NCBI GenBank assembly: GCA_020744425.1
Contig: JAGMUV010000010.1
Span: 1,550,001 to 1,614,000, forward strand
Direction of reading: 5' to 3'
Length of the DNA stretch: 64,000 bases
Origin: Dactylonectria macrodidyma
Taxonomy: Eukaryota; Ascomycota; Sordariomycetes; Hypocreales; Nectriaceae
In this document: positions 21,731-32,988 of the stretch, piece after piece
How positions within the stretch are numbered: position 1 is the first letter of the stretch
Layout of the letters: each line of letters begins with the position of its first letter
Translations under genes and position numbers: made by a program
Notes under the pieces: model-generated
The model's database searches: none
Told to the model about the DNA's origin: nothing
What the model saw: the letters and a program-made list of their open reading frames with translations, nothing else

Positions 21731-21734
21731 TTCA

Positions 21735-23085
21735 ACAAAAGTATACCTACAAGAAACTAGACGAGCTCTGCACCAGGCTAACAAAGCACCATGTGCTCGC
21801 GGTTTGACATAAGACGAAAGTACCACTTTATTTTGAGAAGTCTGTTTGGGCCACAGTGTCTATGTTGGTGATACTAAAGGCTGGCGATTGCATGGTATTA
21901 ATGGAGCCATCGTATTCAAGGGACCGGCTTGAAACAATCCCGGCTGATGTAGATAGCCAAATCATTCTCGCTTCGAGGAAACATTCCACTAGGCGGGAAA
22001 CTATAACATTTCATCTCATCGTTACTAACAACTGGGAATGGGATTGTTTGATAATCCGGCTCTAGTTCAACCAAGACTAACTAACGCAGCCTACATCATC
22101 TTCACTTCTCGAATCATGGGCAAATTCGAAGGGACGGTGATTCCGCATTCGGCATTTTCCAGCAAAGCTGGCCCCTTGCCAGACCCTTGCCTATTTAGAC
22201 ATCGGCGCGTACGGCTTAATTCTTGTTATACAGTTTCGATAGCTATCCCGCCGAGATCTTAGCCCCACTGCTGACTGGTGCATGTGTCTGTCTTCCCACT
22301 GACCAGGAGAAGTCCAATGACATTGCCAACCTCATAACTGGCATCCGAATTAACTGAGCCACTTTTACACCATTATTTGCACGGCTATTTTCTCTAGCTG
22401 ATCTACTAACTCTTCAAACGTTGTGCCTTGTCTGCGAATCTATGTCACAGATGATATATTCAAGTCGTCGAGGCACGTCAACCTTGGAAAACGGCTCCGA
22501 TCTGACAGAACGCTCCATGTGTGCATATGTAATCTCATCTATGCCCGATGAAAGAAGCCCAGTGAATATTAAGCCAGCTTTTAGCGGCATGGCGTGGATT
22601 GTATGCCCAGACAAGCTATTGTCCTTACTTCGACAATAAAGTGGCTGGGTCAAACAAGATTATGTGGAGATACTCGATTTCTCCAGTGCCTCTTTTGAAG
22701 CTATTTTGGGCTTGTCTTTATCACCTTCGAGCTCTCTGCATCATACATAGCTCCATCAGTGTTCATGCCCATCAATAGGCGAGCGCTAACTACATCGGGA
22801 CAAATCGACAAAGGAGCGACGCCGAGGCTGATGCAAAATTTCGGCGACTCCAGGGTAGCTCAGCTCCGTATGATAATGACGGACCAGCACCTCCACGACC
22901 CCGACGGAAGAACAGTTGCTTTCAGTATGGAAAAAATCTTGCCGTTGGCCGGTAGATACATCGGTGTGGATGAAAATTGCTTCAATTGGGTAGGCGACTC
23001 AATTGCTGCCACCTACCTGCTAAAGACTTGTATAAATACTGTCGGATGGATGAAGGATTTCTTGAGTTGCTGAAGGAAGACCTGC
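21735..23085 (+). pseudogene. Shattered NRPS adenylation-thiolation module
   Basis: Pieces in changing frames read, in order, as one A-T module: YKKLDELCTRL and VPLYFEKSVWATVSMLVILK (A1-A2 region, 21745-21880), MVLMEPSYSRDRLETI, AAYIIFTSRIMGKFEGTVIP (A3; the usual SGSTGKP is damaged), then PPRS near 22255 (EICAPLLTG region), CAYVISSMPDERSPVNI (22530), FSGMAWIVCPD, and FMPINRRALTTSGQID (A10, 22765). It finishes with the T-domain NWVGDSIAATYL (22990; GGDS reduced to VGDS). Many frameshifts and stops. No condensation domain is recognisable nearby. A former nonribosomal peptide synthetase or NRPS-like gene is the only reading that explains the order. Confidence 0.85.
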
Positions 23086-24447
23086 ACAGGCCTCGGTTAG
23101 GAACCTGAGGCGGAGTAAATGGCTTGACAAAGGCAATTCGATAACATGAATCTTGCTTGGAAGCTCACTGTATCAAAGAAGTGCTCCTTGGGATATGTCA
23201 TGCTGGCAGGGTCGAATAGATCGATGACACATGATTCGAGTCACTTGTGGTTTACTCTAAATATAGAGATAATAGAAAGTGAACAGCCTAGTATGTTATT
23301 TACAAGGGGGAAGCATCTCGCCCTAGATGGGAGAGATGGCAAGTTGGATAAAGCTGTAGTTAGTTGAGAACTGTTATCGGCTGTGATTGGAGATATGTGG
23401 AATCTGTATTCAAATGCGTGCTTTTGCTTTGTCCATATTCCTCATAGCCATCGCGGCTCCCCCGATTATGAAATCCTGGCTCATTTCCAATTCAGCAGTT
23501 ATTCCCCATAGTGGAGCTCGGTATGACAGCAATGCCTCTCCAGTCCACTTTCGGAACACTTTCTACATAGAGGAGATGCAGCATCAAACTAGAATTTTGC
23601 AGGAGCTCAAGTGGTCTATTGTGGAACGTTGCCTCAGAACTCACCGCAACAGCCATAAGAGCAAATACAAGTTCGAGTCAAAATAAGTTAAGATCTGCGC
23701 ACATGTAATATGACCGATGGAGCAAAAGTCCCTTCATCCTAGAACAGTCTACCCCGATTATGTTGCTGCTCCAGCGCTGATCTTAACTATATTAGTACCT
23801 TTAGATGTTGGCGATAGGAGAGTCCTTAGGTCTAGCTCATAAAAAAATGGAAACGGGTGTACTATAGTAATTACCCTCTTTGCCGTCTAAATTTTGGCAA
23901 TAGCCAATCATATTGGGCCTACATGAGCCAGCACTAATTCTCGAAATGTGACGTTGTCCGTTGAAGGTTTCTACTCTTCCCCTAGCTTCGGCTTTGAGCC
24001 TTATCTGAGACTGGGTTGCACCAATCCGCTTTCAGCATCTGGCTTAGCATCGTGAACGTCCCCACATCCCGCGTGTGTCGGCACTGATGTTTATTCCCTT
24101 GATGTTGCAATATGTAAAAGGCCTGTCGAGAAAGGAAAGTGGCTAAATCGGGGGTCGACACTCAACACCAAAAGTTTCGTGATATTGCCCAAAGAGGTAG
24201 GTGGACAATTCCCGGCAGACGCGGCATCGGGCTGTCGAACTGACTCCATCTACCACGATTTGAACATGAGTTACTGCGCAATTCAATCCTGCTAGATCAT
24301 GCGATATCCAAATGAAATGCCATAATCCGGAAATGCGGCACTTCGACATGACTTGCCTGCGGTATAGAGAATAGCGTGCAGTTGCGAAAGTCGAGCATGC
24401 AAAGGAACCACTGCCGAGCAACCGATCGCAAGGTAATACAGAATCAC
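23086..24447. other. Gene-poor region after the NRPS remnant
   Basis: Short open frames at 23146-23367 and 23387-23686 have no recognisable family and may be further decay of the same gene. Nothing else is supported. Confidence 0.4.
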
Positions 24448-24455
24448 TATATAAG
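24448..24455 (+). promoter_or_regulatory. TATA box of the glutamic protease gene
   Basis: TATATAAG lies 110 bases upstream of the ATG at 24565. The leader between them is rich in CA and CT, as is common for strongly expressed fungal genes. Confidence 0.6.
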
Positions 24456-24564
24456 TGTCGTCAATGCCAAGCCAAGACAACCGAAATCAGCATCAGAAGC
24501 AGCAACTGCCTAAGCAACTCAGCTCTTACCTACTCCTTCTTTCACTATCACCATCAACATCAAC

Positions 24565-25347
24565 ATGAAGTTCACTCTCTTCCTCGCCCTGGCCAGCGTC
24601 GTTGCGGCCGCTCCTGGCCGCAAACTCATCCCCCGGGATACCTCTCCCATCATCCCTCGGTCTGCGCGACGAGCTAGACATAGCTCTGCTCCCAACCAGA
24701 GGATCTCGTCTCTTGACTCTATCAACGACTCCAACGCCGAGTACTCTAGCAACTGGGGCGGCGCCGTCAAGATCGGATCAGGCTACAATCAGGTCCAGGG
24801 CACCATCACTGTCCCCGAAGTGAGCGGCGAGGATGGAGCTGCTGCCTCAGCTTGGGTTGGCATTGATGGTGACACATGCCAGACCGCCATTCTTCAGACT
24901 GGCATCTCCTTCTACGCTGACGGAACCTTTGATGCGTGGTACGAGTGGATTCCCGACTACGCGCACAGCTTCAGCAACTTTGACGTCAGTGTTGGAGATG
25001 AGATCAAGATCAGCGTGGACGCTTCCTCCAAGACTAAGGGCGTTGCAACTCTCGAGAACTTGACGACCAACCAGAAGATCTCTCATACCTTTACTAGCAC
25101 TCCCTCAACCCTCTGCGAAACCAATGCCGAGTGGATCGTTGAGGCCTTCCAGGAGAATGGCAGCCAAGTCACCCTCGTCGACTTTGGCACCGTGACTTTC
25201 ACCGATGCCTCTGTCTCGGGCTCTGGAGGCACGTCTGGACCCCAGGGAGCGGATATCCTTTATATTTCGCCTGACCAGGGCCAGACCGTTTTGGCTGAGG
25301 CTTCCGTCAGTGGAAACTCGGTTACTGTCGAGTATGTTGGGAACTAA
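24565..25347 (+). CDS. Secreted glutamic protease, eqolisin (peptidase G1)
   Basis: A single exon encodes 260 aa. Signal peptide MKFTLFLALASVVAAAPG is followed by a short Arg-rich propeptide (RSARRARH, likely processing site) and the mature domain from about residue 55 (YSSNWGGAVKIG). The catalytic pair of the family is present: Gln in GDTCQTAILQTGI and Glu in NAEWIVEAF. Also typical are AWVGIDG, WYEWIPDYA and the C-terminal VSGNSVTVEY. Length matches aspergilloglutamic peptidase and scytalidoglutamic peptidase. It would act outside the cell as an acid protease. Base composition is clearly more GC-rich than the flanking decayed DNA, consistent with a gene under selection. Confidence 0.95.
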   Translation: MKFTLFLALASVVAAAPGRKLIPRDTSPIIPRSARRARHSSAPNQRISSLDSINDSNAEYSSNWGGAVKIGSGYNQVQGTITVPEVSGEDGAAASAWVGIDGDTCQTAILQTGISFYADGTFDAWYEWIPDYAHSFSNFDVSVGDEIKISVDASSKTKGVATLENLTTNQKISHTFTSTPSTLCETNAEWIVEAFQENGSQVTLVDFGTVTFTDASVSGSGGTSGPQGADILYISPDQGQTVLAEASVSGNSVTVEYVGN

Positions 25348-25680
25348 GGTGTCCCATTGAGAGGTCTTACAGCCAGGAAAATCGTGTTTGAGGTATAGTA
25401 AGGAAATTTCATATACCTGGGGAACAGCTTCCTGACACACTCGACCTTATACTCAGATGTTGGATGCAGTAACTACTTCTGTTCTCATAAGAGGTTAAAC
25501 ATGTTGGATATCAATGAGATTGACTTTACTCAGACTATATAGACTTATCCAGAGCCTCCTTTAGTCATTCGAACTGCTCGTAATCGTACTCTTGAGATAT
25601 GTTAAGTGTTACAGAAGTATTAACCACGCAAATGCGTTACACAAACAACCTCCAATGTAGTCCTCCAAAAGGAAATGGGT
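25348..25680. other. Convergent 3' spacer
   Basis: About 330 bases between the convergent ends of the eqolisin and the first acyltransferase. No gene seen. Confidence 0.4.
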
Positions 25681-27356
25681 TCAATTTCTGCGTACAAAGA
25701 AATCCTTGAATTCGATGTTGTTCTCAAGCCTCTTCAGTGTCATACTATCGTACTGCAGCATGATCTCAAGGCCTCGGCCGTCTGCACGGCGTGGTGGCAG
25801 AATCATACAACGGCCATCAGGTTTGCCTTCAGTGTCGCCCACGGTGCACCGCGTTGCCGATGGGTAGCCAATCTCACGCCCGAAGTGGATGTCATTGAAT
25901 CTATGGGCCTGGATACAGACAATGAGCATGTCGGGACCAGGATAGCGATTAACGTTCCACGTCAAGGTCGTAGCCTTGGGCATTTGATTGAGGAGGCCAA
26001 CGAGACGTCTGACTGCCTTGTCGTTGACTGCAGCAATAGCTCCATGGATACGGCGCGCCGCCTCAGAGTAGATGATGCCCCAGGCCCTATCCGATGCTGA
26101 TGACGATGATGATGACCCCTTTTGAAGGCTGGCAACAGGCAGCTTTGCTACAGCGTTTGGTTCCGCAAAGTTGCCCCAATAGTTCGATGGCACTGTCGGG
26201 TTCTCCATCCGGCCCCTACTATCAACTGTGATGGATAGTTTGGCCTCGGGATACCTCTGAGGGTCAATTTTCCTGGCCAAGATCACATGACGCCAGAGAA
26301 ATGCGCCCAAAATGTCGGTTGTGCTTAGCCTGACATCAGGAACTTTGTTTGAGATGCGGCTTTTGAGCAAGGCTAATTTTTCGGCAGAGATGAAGTAAGT
26401 AGCATATTCAAATGTGGATATTTCGCTGGCTTCGTAATCCGTCGGATTGAGGAAGCCGGCCGCGTCTTCCGCAAGCTTCCAGTTGGGGAATTCTTCCAGT
26501 GTCACGCCCTGGTCGCCTTCAACGACACTGTTTCTCTCCAAGAATGGGATCGGAGAGGTGGGTTTGCTCATTAGCCCATCGGCAATAGTAGCAAAGTGCG
26601 TGCCCATGGTCTTGTGCCACAGGAAGTTACAGATGCCATCACCAGAAACATGCTACATGCTCATTAGTATCGTACTACATCGGTGATTTGTGAAAAGAGG
26701 TTCCCGGAGACGCACTTGACTTCTGAACCACTCCTCAGTTCGAACAGGAGAAAAGAATCAAAGGCAGAGCGGGTACTCACGTGCAGGCAGCTTCCGAGTA
26801 TGAGCCCCCCAGGTATAAAATTAGCTTGTACAACAAGAGATGGAAGCGAGATGTTCTCCTCTAGCTTGGCGGATGTTCCAAAAACAATGTGTCTTGGCAT
26901 CTTGGTGAGGGGGAAATGTTCCTGCTCAAGTTGGTCGAAAGTGCCAAATTTCCACAGACCACGGAGTTTGGATGATGTGTAGTCTTTGTAATGGATCTCA
27001 ACACCCTTGCTGGTGTCAAATAAAAGCTGAACCTCTTCGCGACCGTTGGAAGTATTTTTCCGCACACAGCACGCAAGCTCTGGGATGTCATCTACAGTGT
27101 TGAGCAAAGCCATCTCAAGAACACGGAAGATCCATCTGGTATCCGCATCTGAAGAAAGTCTGAAAAACAGACACAGCGAGATGTAGTCCCGAGGCGCGAT
27201 TTGATCGATCACAGAAAGCTTCACCACTTTACCGTGAGTGCTTGGCTGCGGTTGTATGATTGTGACAGAAGCGGCTTCATGACAGGCAGTCTTGGCGACG
27301 TCATTCACCTTCGATGCTTCCGTTGTTCTGACGTTCATTCTTTTGGTTACTTCCAT
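25681..27356 (-). CDS. BAHD-like acyltransferase (trichothecene 3-O-acetyltransferase type)
   Basis: Two exons (27356-26781, 26652-25681; 128-bp intron) encode 515 aa. The splice recreates the catalytic motif, CLHHVSGDGICNF (HHxxxDG), exactly at the exon junction, which strongly supports it. Other family features: PRDYISLCLFFRL near the N-terminus, VRLSTTDILGAFLWRHV, SRGRMENPTVPSNYWGN, and a C-terminal DIHFGREIGYPSATR in place of DFGWG. Members transfer acetyl or other acyl groups from CoA to hydroxyls of secondary metabolites, in the cytosol. I cannot name the acceptor. It is divergent from a second acyltransferase of the same superfamily across an 886-bp gap. Confidence 0.9.
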
Positions 27357-28242
27357 GAGAAGAATCAAGTGGTGACTAAAAATTGTACACTGGTTTCGAG
27401 AAGAAAACAAAACGGTACGAAACAGGGTGATGATATGGAGGCGGGAGCAGGATTCCCTATTAATGTACCAGCAGAATCCTCTAAGCGGTGAGTGTTGCCT
27501 AATGAATCTGCTTCCTAAGCTCATACTATAGCTAAAAGCCCCTAACCCTGATAAGTGAAGAAAGCTGGAGGATCTCAATTACGAGTGATCAGTGATCTCT
27601 GTAGTCCCTAAAATCCTGCGACATGTAGCGCCATAGAGTACTACCCATCAACCTGTATGAAGAGTCTTCCCAAGATTCTCGTCGGCGCTTGTGGTAACAC
27701 GTGCCATGTGTGTGCATAAGCGGTCCCTGAAACATCGGATGTAACTCAATCTTTCCTCTAGATGTGATTGAGTCAACTTAGCCGTGTAAAATGACTTTAG
27801 AAGACACCCACTAGAATGCGGGGGCAGGCTGACCCTGGAAAAAGGGGAAAGTCAATTTAATCGCTTGGACATGACATGGGCGCTTAATTCAGCACTACCT
27901 CGGCTGTTATCTTACAGTTGGCACCTGAAAACATCTGAGCACAACTCAAAGGAGGTCAAGATCGACAAGCCTAGATAAACATTTTCTCATCTATAGTGAT
28001 TCTTAAGAACGTCACATGTGATATTGACTGAATCCGTATTAGATTGCGAAGCGCATACGAGGTGTGATTAATATCAGTTGCGGAGTGGAAGCCATTGGCC
28101 CGTTTGTCGGCCTAACGGCTCCGTTGTTTGTTCTTAAGAGGTCTGGGCCCTCGTGAACTACATCACGTCCTAAGTCCTCGAGTAAACAAAAGGTTTGCAT
28201 GTCTGCCCTCCTCACTATTGCCAAAGGTCCTTCACTTCTCCA
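27357..28242. other. Divergent promoter between two acyltransferases
   Basis: About 890 bases with no gene. Both flanking genes start here, so any shared regulation would be encoded in it. Open frames on either side extend into it only without similarity. Confidence 0.4.
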
Positions 28243-29841
28243 ATGGACCCCCCAGTAAGCCTGACGGCACTATCAGCCTTATCCAGCTCTTGGGTTCAGC
28301 CTGCGGGCCCCGTGCATCCTCGTTTCATCACATGCTCTACTCTGGACAATCTGACGGCTCCAGTCTATCCTTCGCCGTCCAAATTCTTCCCCTTGGATCC
28401 AGAGACTGATCCCCGACAGCTCTATGAAGACTGCAAACGTGGTCTCGCCCGTTGCATCTATGAGCACCCACACCTTTCTGGTATTATCATCAAGGATGGG
28501 ACTGGGCGTAACTCCGTCGAAATTCGCCCGGCGCCTTATGCTGGCACCAACTTTGAGTACCAAGACCACCGAGACGACAATGATATACCCTCCTATGAGG
28601 AGTTCAGAAATGCTGGCTGGCCGTTTGGGGACGGCGAGCGAGACGGTCTCAGCAAGCTGCGCCCGAAACACTTTCCAAGTACTCAGGACGGCGATCCCAT
28701 CGTTGCTCCTCAGTTCAATGTCATCAAAGGCGGAATAGTGTTGACTATGTCTATTGCACATGCCATAGGAGACCTTGTGCAGTTTATGGACTTTGTTAGA
28801 TCTTGGGCGCAAAACACATATGCTGTGGCCAATGCTCGGACGAAAGGCCAACCCGAGCCACCACTACCGCAACAAGTAGCGGCGCATTTGATGGACCGCT
28901 CGCCGCTATGTCCGAATGTGCAGATCGAGCAAGATATCGACAAGTTGATAGCTCGCGCAGCCAAACTTCCACACCTGACTTTGCTCGATCCTCGCAGCCC
29001 CGAGGAAATCTGCAGAATCATGGAAGAGCTCTTCACAAAGGCTCGGTTAACGCACCACGATCTGGCCACCTTGCCTGAAGATGAACTCCGCCAGGAATTG
29101 TGCTCTGTCTGGACCTTTCCCCAGTCGTCCATCAAAGAGCTACAACACGTCGCTCAGGGGGCGTCACCCAGAGATACTAGGTTGTCGGCTATCGACTGTC
29201 TGACCGCCTTCGTATGGCAGCGTTTCTTCATTGCCAAATGGGCCCCAGACATGCCGGGTCCAGATCCCGTTCCTGAGACGACACGTATCATCTTCGCTGG
29301 GAGTGTTCGTCAACGTCTGACGCCGCCTCTGCCTCACAACTACATGCCGGCTTGCGTTGACCTTTTCCCCGTGACTGTGAAGACTGGCGACTTCGTATCC
29401 TCATCCCCAGAGGCCTTGGCCATGGCAGCAATGATGGTCCGCAATAGCAACAGCAATTGGAGTGAGGAGGCATTCCGCGAAATGCTTGAGATTGCTCAGG
29501 CGCATCCTATGAGCCCAGGCCTAGTACCAAGAGGGCCAATCGATGCACTTGTCACCGACCATACGCGTGCAAGTGCGTCTATGCTTGAGGATTGGGGTCC
29601 TGGACTTGGCCGGTGTGAGGCGCTGCGCGAACCATATCTTGGCCGAGTCCCCCCTCGTGGTGAACTTACTCTCTTGCCACGTTGGCATGATGGTAAAGTG
29701 GATATTCTCATCGCTGGCGAAGCCGTCGTATTGCAACGATTGAGGAATGACAGGTTTATGAATGCAATGGCTTCGTGTCAGTTCGTTATGGATGATTTCA
29801 TCAAGAGAGCTGCAAAGGATCGGCTCAAGTCAAAACTATGA
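28243..29841 (+). CDS. BAHD-like acyltransferase, second copy type
   Basis: A single exon encodes 532 aa from ATG 28243. An upstream in-frame ATG at 28195 is possible, but the added residues (MHVCPPHYCQ...) look unlike the family. The catalytic motif is MSIAHAIGDLVQF (HxxxD, His173), with Leu after Asp instead of the usual Gly. The later motif is EDWGPGLGRCEALREP in the DFGWG position. Also typical are RLSAIDCLTAFVWQRF and FAGSVRQRLTPPLP followed by YMPACVDLF. It is not a close copy of the neighbour at 25681-27356, so this is a pair of distinct paralogues, not a recent duplication. Likely an O-acyltransferase of secondary metabolism. Confidence 0.9.
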   Translation: MDPPVSLTALSALSSSWVQPAGPVHPRFITCSTLDNLTAPVYPSPSKFFPLDPETDPRQLYEDCKRGLARCIYEHPHLSGIIIKDGTGRNSVEIRPAPYAGTNFEYQDHRDDNDIPSYEEFRNAGWPFGDGERDGLSKLRPKHFPSTQDGDPIVAPQFNVIKGGIVLTMSIAHAIGDLVQFMDFVRSWAQNTYAVANARTKGQPEPPLPQQVAAHLMDRSPLCPNVQIEQDIDKLIARAAKLPHLTLLDPRSPEEICRIMEELFTKARLTHHDLATLPEDELRQELCSVWTFPQSSIKELQHVAQGASPRDTRLSAIDCLTAFVWQRFFIAKWAPDMPGPDPVPETTRIIFAGSVRQRLTPPLPHNYMPACVDLFPVTVKTGDFVSSSPEALAMAAMMVRNSNSNWSEEAFREMLEIAQAHPMSPGLVPRGPIDALVTDHTRASASMLEDWGPGLGRCEALREPYLGRVPPRGELTLLPRWHDGKVDILIAGEAVVLQRLRNDRFMNAMASCQFVMDDFIKRAAKDRLKSKL

Positions 29842-30064
29842 CGGATCCGATACGGCGAATTCAATCAGGGACTCGGTGTTTAATACCATGTGGGGTCTAA
29901 AGATAATGGTCTTGATCTGTGTTTCCTCCAGTTCCTTTTCTGTAGGAGAGTTTCAGGTCAATCTTACACCTTGTGACTACTATGAGGATGTTGACATGTT
30001 GAAGGATTGTGCTTATCCGGCTTTTTATTCCGCCACCTGGCTGTCAAATTCACAGAATGGTTAT

Positions 30065-30605
30065 TCAGCCGTCTCTTAATATTGTAGAGAATGTCTGGCT
30101 CCTCGTTCTCACGAGTGTACTCATGTACTCATTTCGACACTGGCCAGCGTCTTGGCGTTGATGAGCGCCTGAACCGTGATGACGAGAGCGATTACGACGC
30201 AGATCACCATGCTGACCAGGAGGGCTCCGTTCAGCCCGCCATTCATGAAGAATGTTCACCGCGAACCCCAGGGGTAGGAAGGCAATGGTGACATAAGTAA
30301 AGAAGCGGATGTTTTCGGCGCCGCACAGGTCCAGGTCGTCGCGTTTCTAGTCCTAGGTACCAAGAAGCGTCTCATTGAGCGATTTCGGTTTTGCTTTCGC
30401 GTTCGGTCAACTTCCATATATTGCATTGATCTGGTGGAGGTTGGGCAGGAAGATGAAGGGGATCTCAAAACTATTGCGAAAGTGGAAATCCCTGTCCTGA
30501 TCATCAAAGAATAAGAGCGGCTCATTCGTACCTTTGTCTAGCTGGCCAAAGAAGAATCCATTCGGCGCGGTACTTAGGAACAAGACCTCGACGGCGGACT
30601 GCGCG
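30065..30605 (-). pseudogene. CorA-like membrane protein remnant
   Basis: On the minus strand, GAENIRFFTYVTIAFLPLGF (near 30330-30270) is the characteristic TM region of fungal CorA-like proteins. After a one-base loss it continues as FFMNGGLNGALLVSMVICVV, then VIALVITVQALINAKTLASV, to a stop near 30138. Upstream pieces (VEVLFLSTAPNGFFFGQLDK; FIFLPNLHQINAIYGS) may belong to the same gene but I cannot prove it. The remainder of the gene is missing. Confidence 0.7.
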
Positions 30606-30691
30606 AGCTCAGCCGGCTGCTTCTTGTTGATAATAAATTAAATAAATACAGCTACTAGTTTCTTGGCTCTACTTGAATTATCTATGTTTAT

Positions 30692-31754
30692 TTAGCTCAT
30701 ATATCGCTCTAACCAAGCCAGGATCTCCTCTGGCTCCCGCTGAAAGTAAAGGTATCCATCCCAGCGCCGAGTAGTATTCTCAACCCAGACAAGCTTCTTC
30801 TCTTCAATGGGGATCGCGTCAAATATGGCTTGGACATCATACGGCCTCACAGTAACATCGTTGTGCACCTGGTACATGAACGTGGGGATCGTCACGCTCC
30901 TGGCCCAGGGGATAGGTGAGAACCGATCGAGGTGCTGACTCGTACGCCAAAAGACCATCTCGTCTAGCTCGTCGATGTAGCTGAGGGGGATGTTGTTCCG
31001 CTCCAGCTCTACTCGCATAGTCATGTTAGCCGAGATTGGCTGGGGGAGTACAATGACGCGGATGCCCTCGAACTCCTCTGGCAACCGCGTCATTGCGTAG
31101 AAAGCGGCATTGCCGCCCATGCAGCGTGGGAACATGCCGAGAGTCATATTTCGGGTGTCCGGGCGACTGCGGATGTAGCGGATGGCTCCAATGACATCTC
31201 GGGACTCGAATCGTCCACCAGTGTAGAGCACACCGTTGGCCCTCCCGCTAAGGCCATAGTTGCGGAAGTCATGCGTCAGGACGTTGTATCCGGCATTTTG
31301 CAGGATTTTATAGTCGGGGATAAAGTTGACATCGATGTTGTTGCCTGTCGCGGCAGTCAATGAGTTCCAGGGCTCGATATGCGAAGGGAGCCCGGCTCTA
31401 TTCATCAGACGAGGATGGTTCATGATGAGAACCTTGTCTGATCCATTGCAGGGGAAGAACCAGCCCTCAAGTGGGACGCCATCCTCGGAAGGAAATGTGA
31501 TATTTTCGTACTCGAGGTTCTCCTCCTTAGGCCAGTGATAAATCGGTGCCTCGGGCCAACGGCGGTATGTTTCGGCGATGCCCGTCAGAATCTCTGCGAT
31601 TTGTGTCTTGTTCAAAGTGCCGTCGGGAGAACGGTCACTTTGGGCTTCGAACCTCAACATCAGCATGAATCTCCAGAGCCCAGATAGGCTAGGACTAACC
31701 AGTTATAAACGGCAGAACTGCCAGTGCGATTGCAGATACAAGTGTTGGAAGCAT
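30692..31754 (-). CDS. Alpha/beta hydrolase with Cys at the nucleophile elbow
   Basis: The main frame (31666-30692, 324 aa) is an alpha/beta hydrolase: LMNHP oxyanion region, NVLTHDFRNYGLSG, elbow LGMFPRCMGGNAAF with Cys where Ser is usual, MYQVHNDVTVRPYDVQAIF (acid region), and a terminal lid and helix EEILAWLERYMS. An ATG at 31754 begins MLPTLVSAIALAVLPF, a good signal peptide. It joins the main frame if an intron with donor GTTTAT (about 31712) and acceptor TTGAG (31655) is used, giving ...AVLP-FEAQSDRSPDG. That donor is weak, so the 5' exon is tentative. The usual His near the C-terminus appears replaced in VENTTRRWDGY, which is worth checking. Substrate unknown. Confidence 0.8.
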
Positions 31755-32988
31755 TTTTCGGGTTATTGTTTCATGACTAAAGGCTTGGGATACTGGATTG
31801 AAGATGGAGGAATGTGACTCTGCGGAGGGCCGATGTTATATATCGGTTCATAAAGACGATTATCAGTACAGAAAAAAAGTCAGCCAGCATCAAAAATGAG
31901 CTTGCTCCGCAGTCATGTCCGCGGATTCGTCCGCGGAGGAAGCATATAACGTCAGCGTCGGCCCGCCAAGCATCCCGCTAAGACTTCTACACAGCCTCAT
32001 TCAAGAGTCTGAGAGTCTGCTTTGCTTCTCCAACTATCAGGAGCTACTAATATCGTCAGCGATTTTTTAATATCAAGCTCGTCGGGACTCGAAAGTGGTA
32101 TGGTTGTGAAAGCGTGCTTGGTGTTAGTCATGTCTTAAGATTAGCCTCAGCGCACTGCAAGCGTTGCCATCAGACTGAGTCCTCATATGACCTAGCCAGT
32201 GCTAGGTCCTCTAATATTATCATCGAACTTCGTGGAGGACCCTGAGGCACTCTTGTCCGCCTGGTTGTATGTGTACTGTATGATCTCAACTAATTTCCTA
32301 ATCGTTGCCGACACCTCCTTGTCGCTTAACCTCATGCGCTAGGCCTACTCTATCGCATAGGTCTTTAGTTATGCCATCTTAGCCATATCCATGTGGAACA
32401 CGTTCAACGAGACGCTGCGCGAGCGGGAGAAGGAGGCCAGGACGATGGCCAAGACCTCGGGGCATATGCGCAAATGTGGCAGCCATGAGGCCCGATGGTC
32501 CAGAAATGGAGAGTCAGCGAAGATGATTGTCCGTAAGATGATGCATGTCTACGATAGCTCTGGCAACACGGATGACAGTCAGCCTTGCTGAAGGCGGGGA
32601 TTGGACAAGTTCCTGATTGTATGAGGTGCCAGGTCGATGTTGACTGCCAAGTTGAACCCTCGCCCTGATAGAGCGGAACTTTCGGGTCATATGGATAAAA
32701 GCAAGCCCACATTTGCCTGAAGTCGATGGGATTGGTGATTAAAATGTATAATCCGAGCCTGTGCCTATATCATTTCTCTAACAGGTAGACCTCGACACCT
32801 CTGTCAACTCCGTTAAAATTATAGAGGACGACTATGCAACGTAGGCAATAGGTCCAGCTGAATTTGCCGTAGGCAGCTGCTATGGTAAATGCTATTTATT
32901 CCGAACTAAAATGTCCTGAAAGTCTGGAGGAGAGATCCAGTGCCTACTCAATTACAAAGTGATATAGTTCTCTGCATATCATTCGCCA
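31755..32988. other. Gene-poor region
   Basis: A plus-strand frame at 32391-32591 (ETLREREKEARTMAKTSG) is charged and helical but has no support on either side. I see no confident gene. Confidence 0.35.

Noticed and set aside
26683..27491. Plus-strand frames antisense to the acyltransferase
   Set aside because: They are antisense shadows of a well-supported gene.
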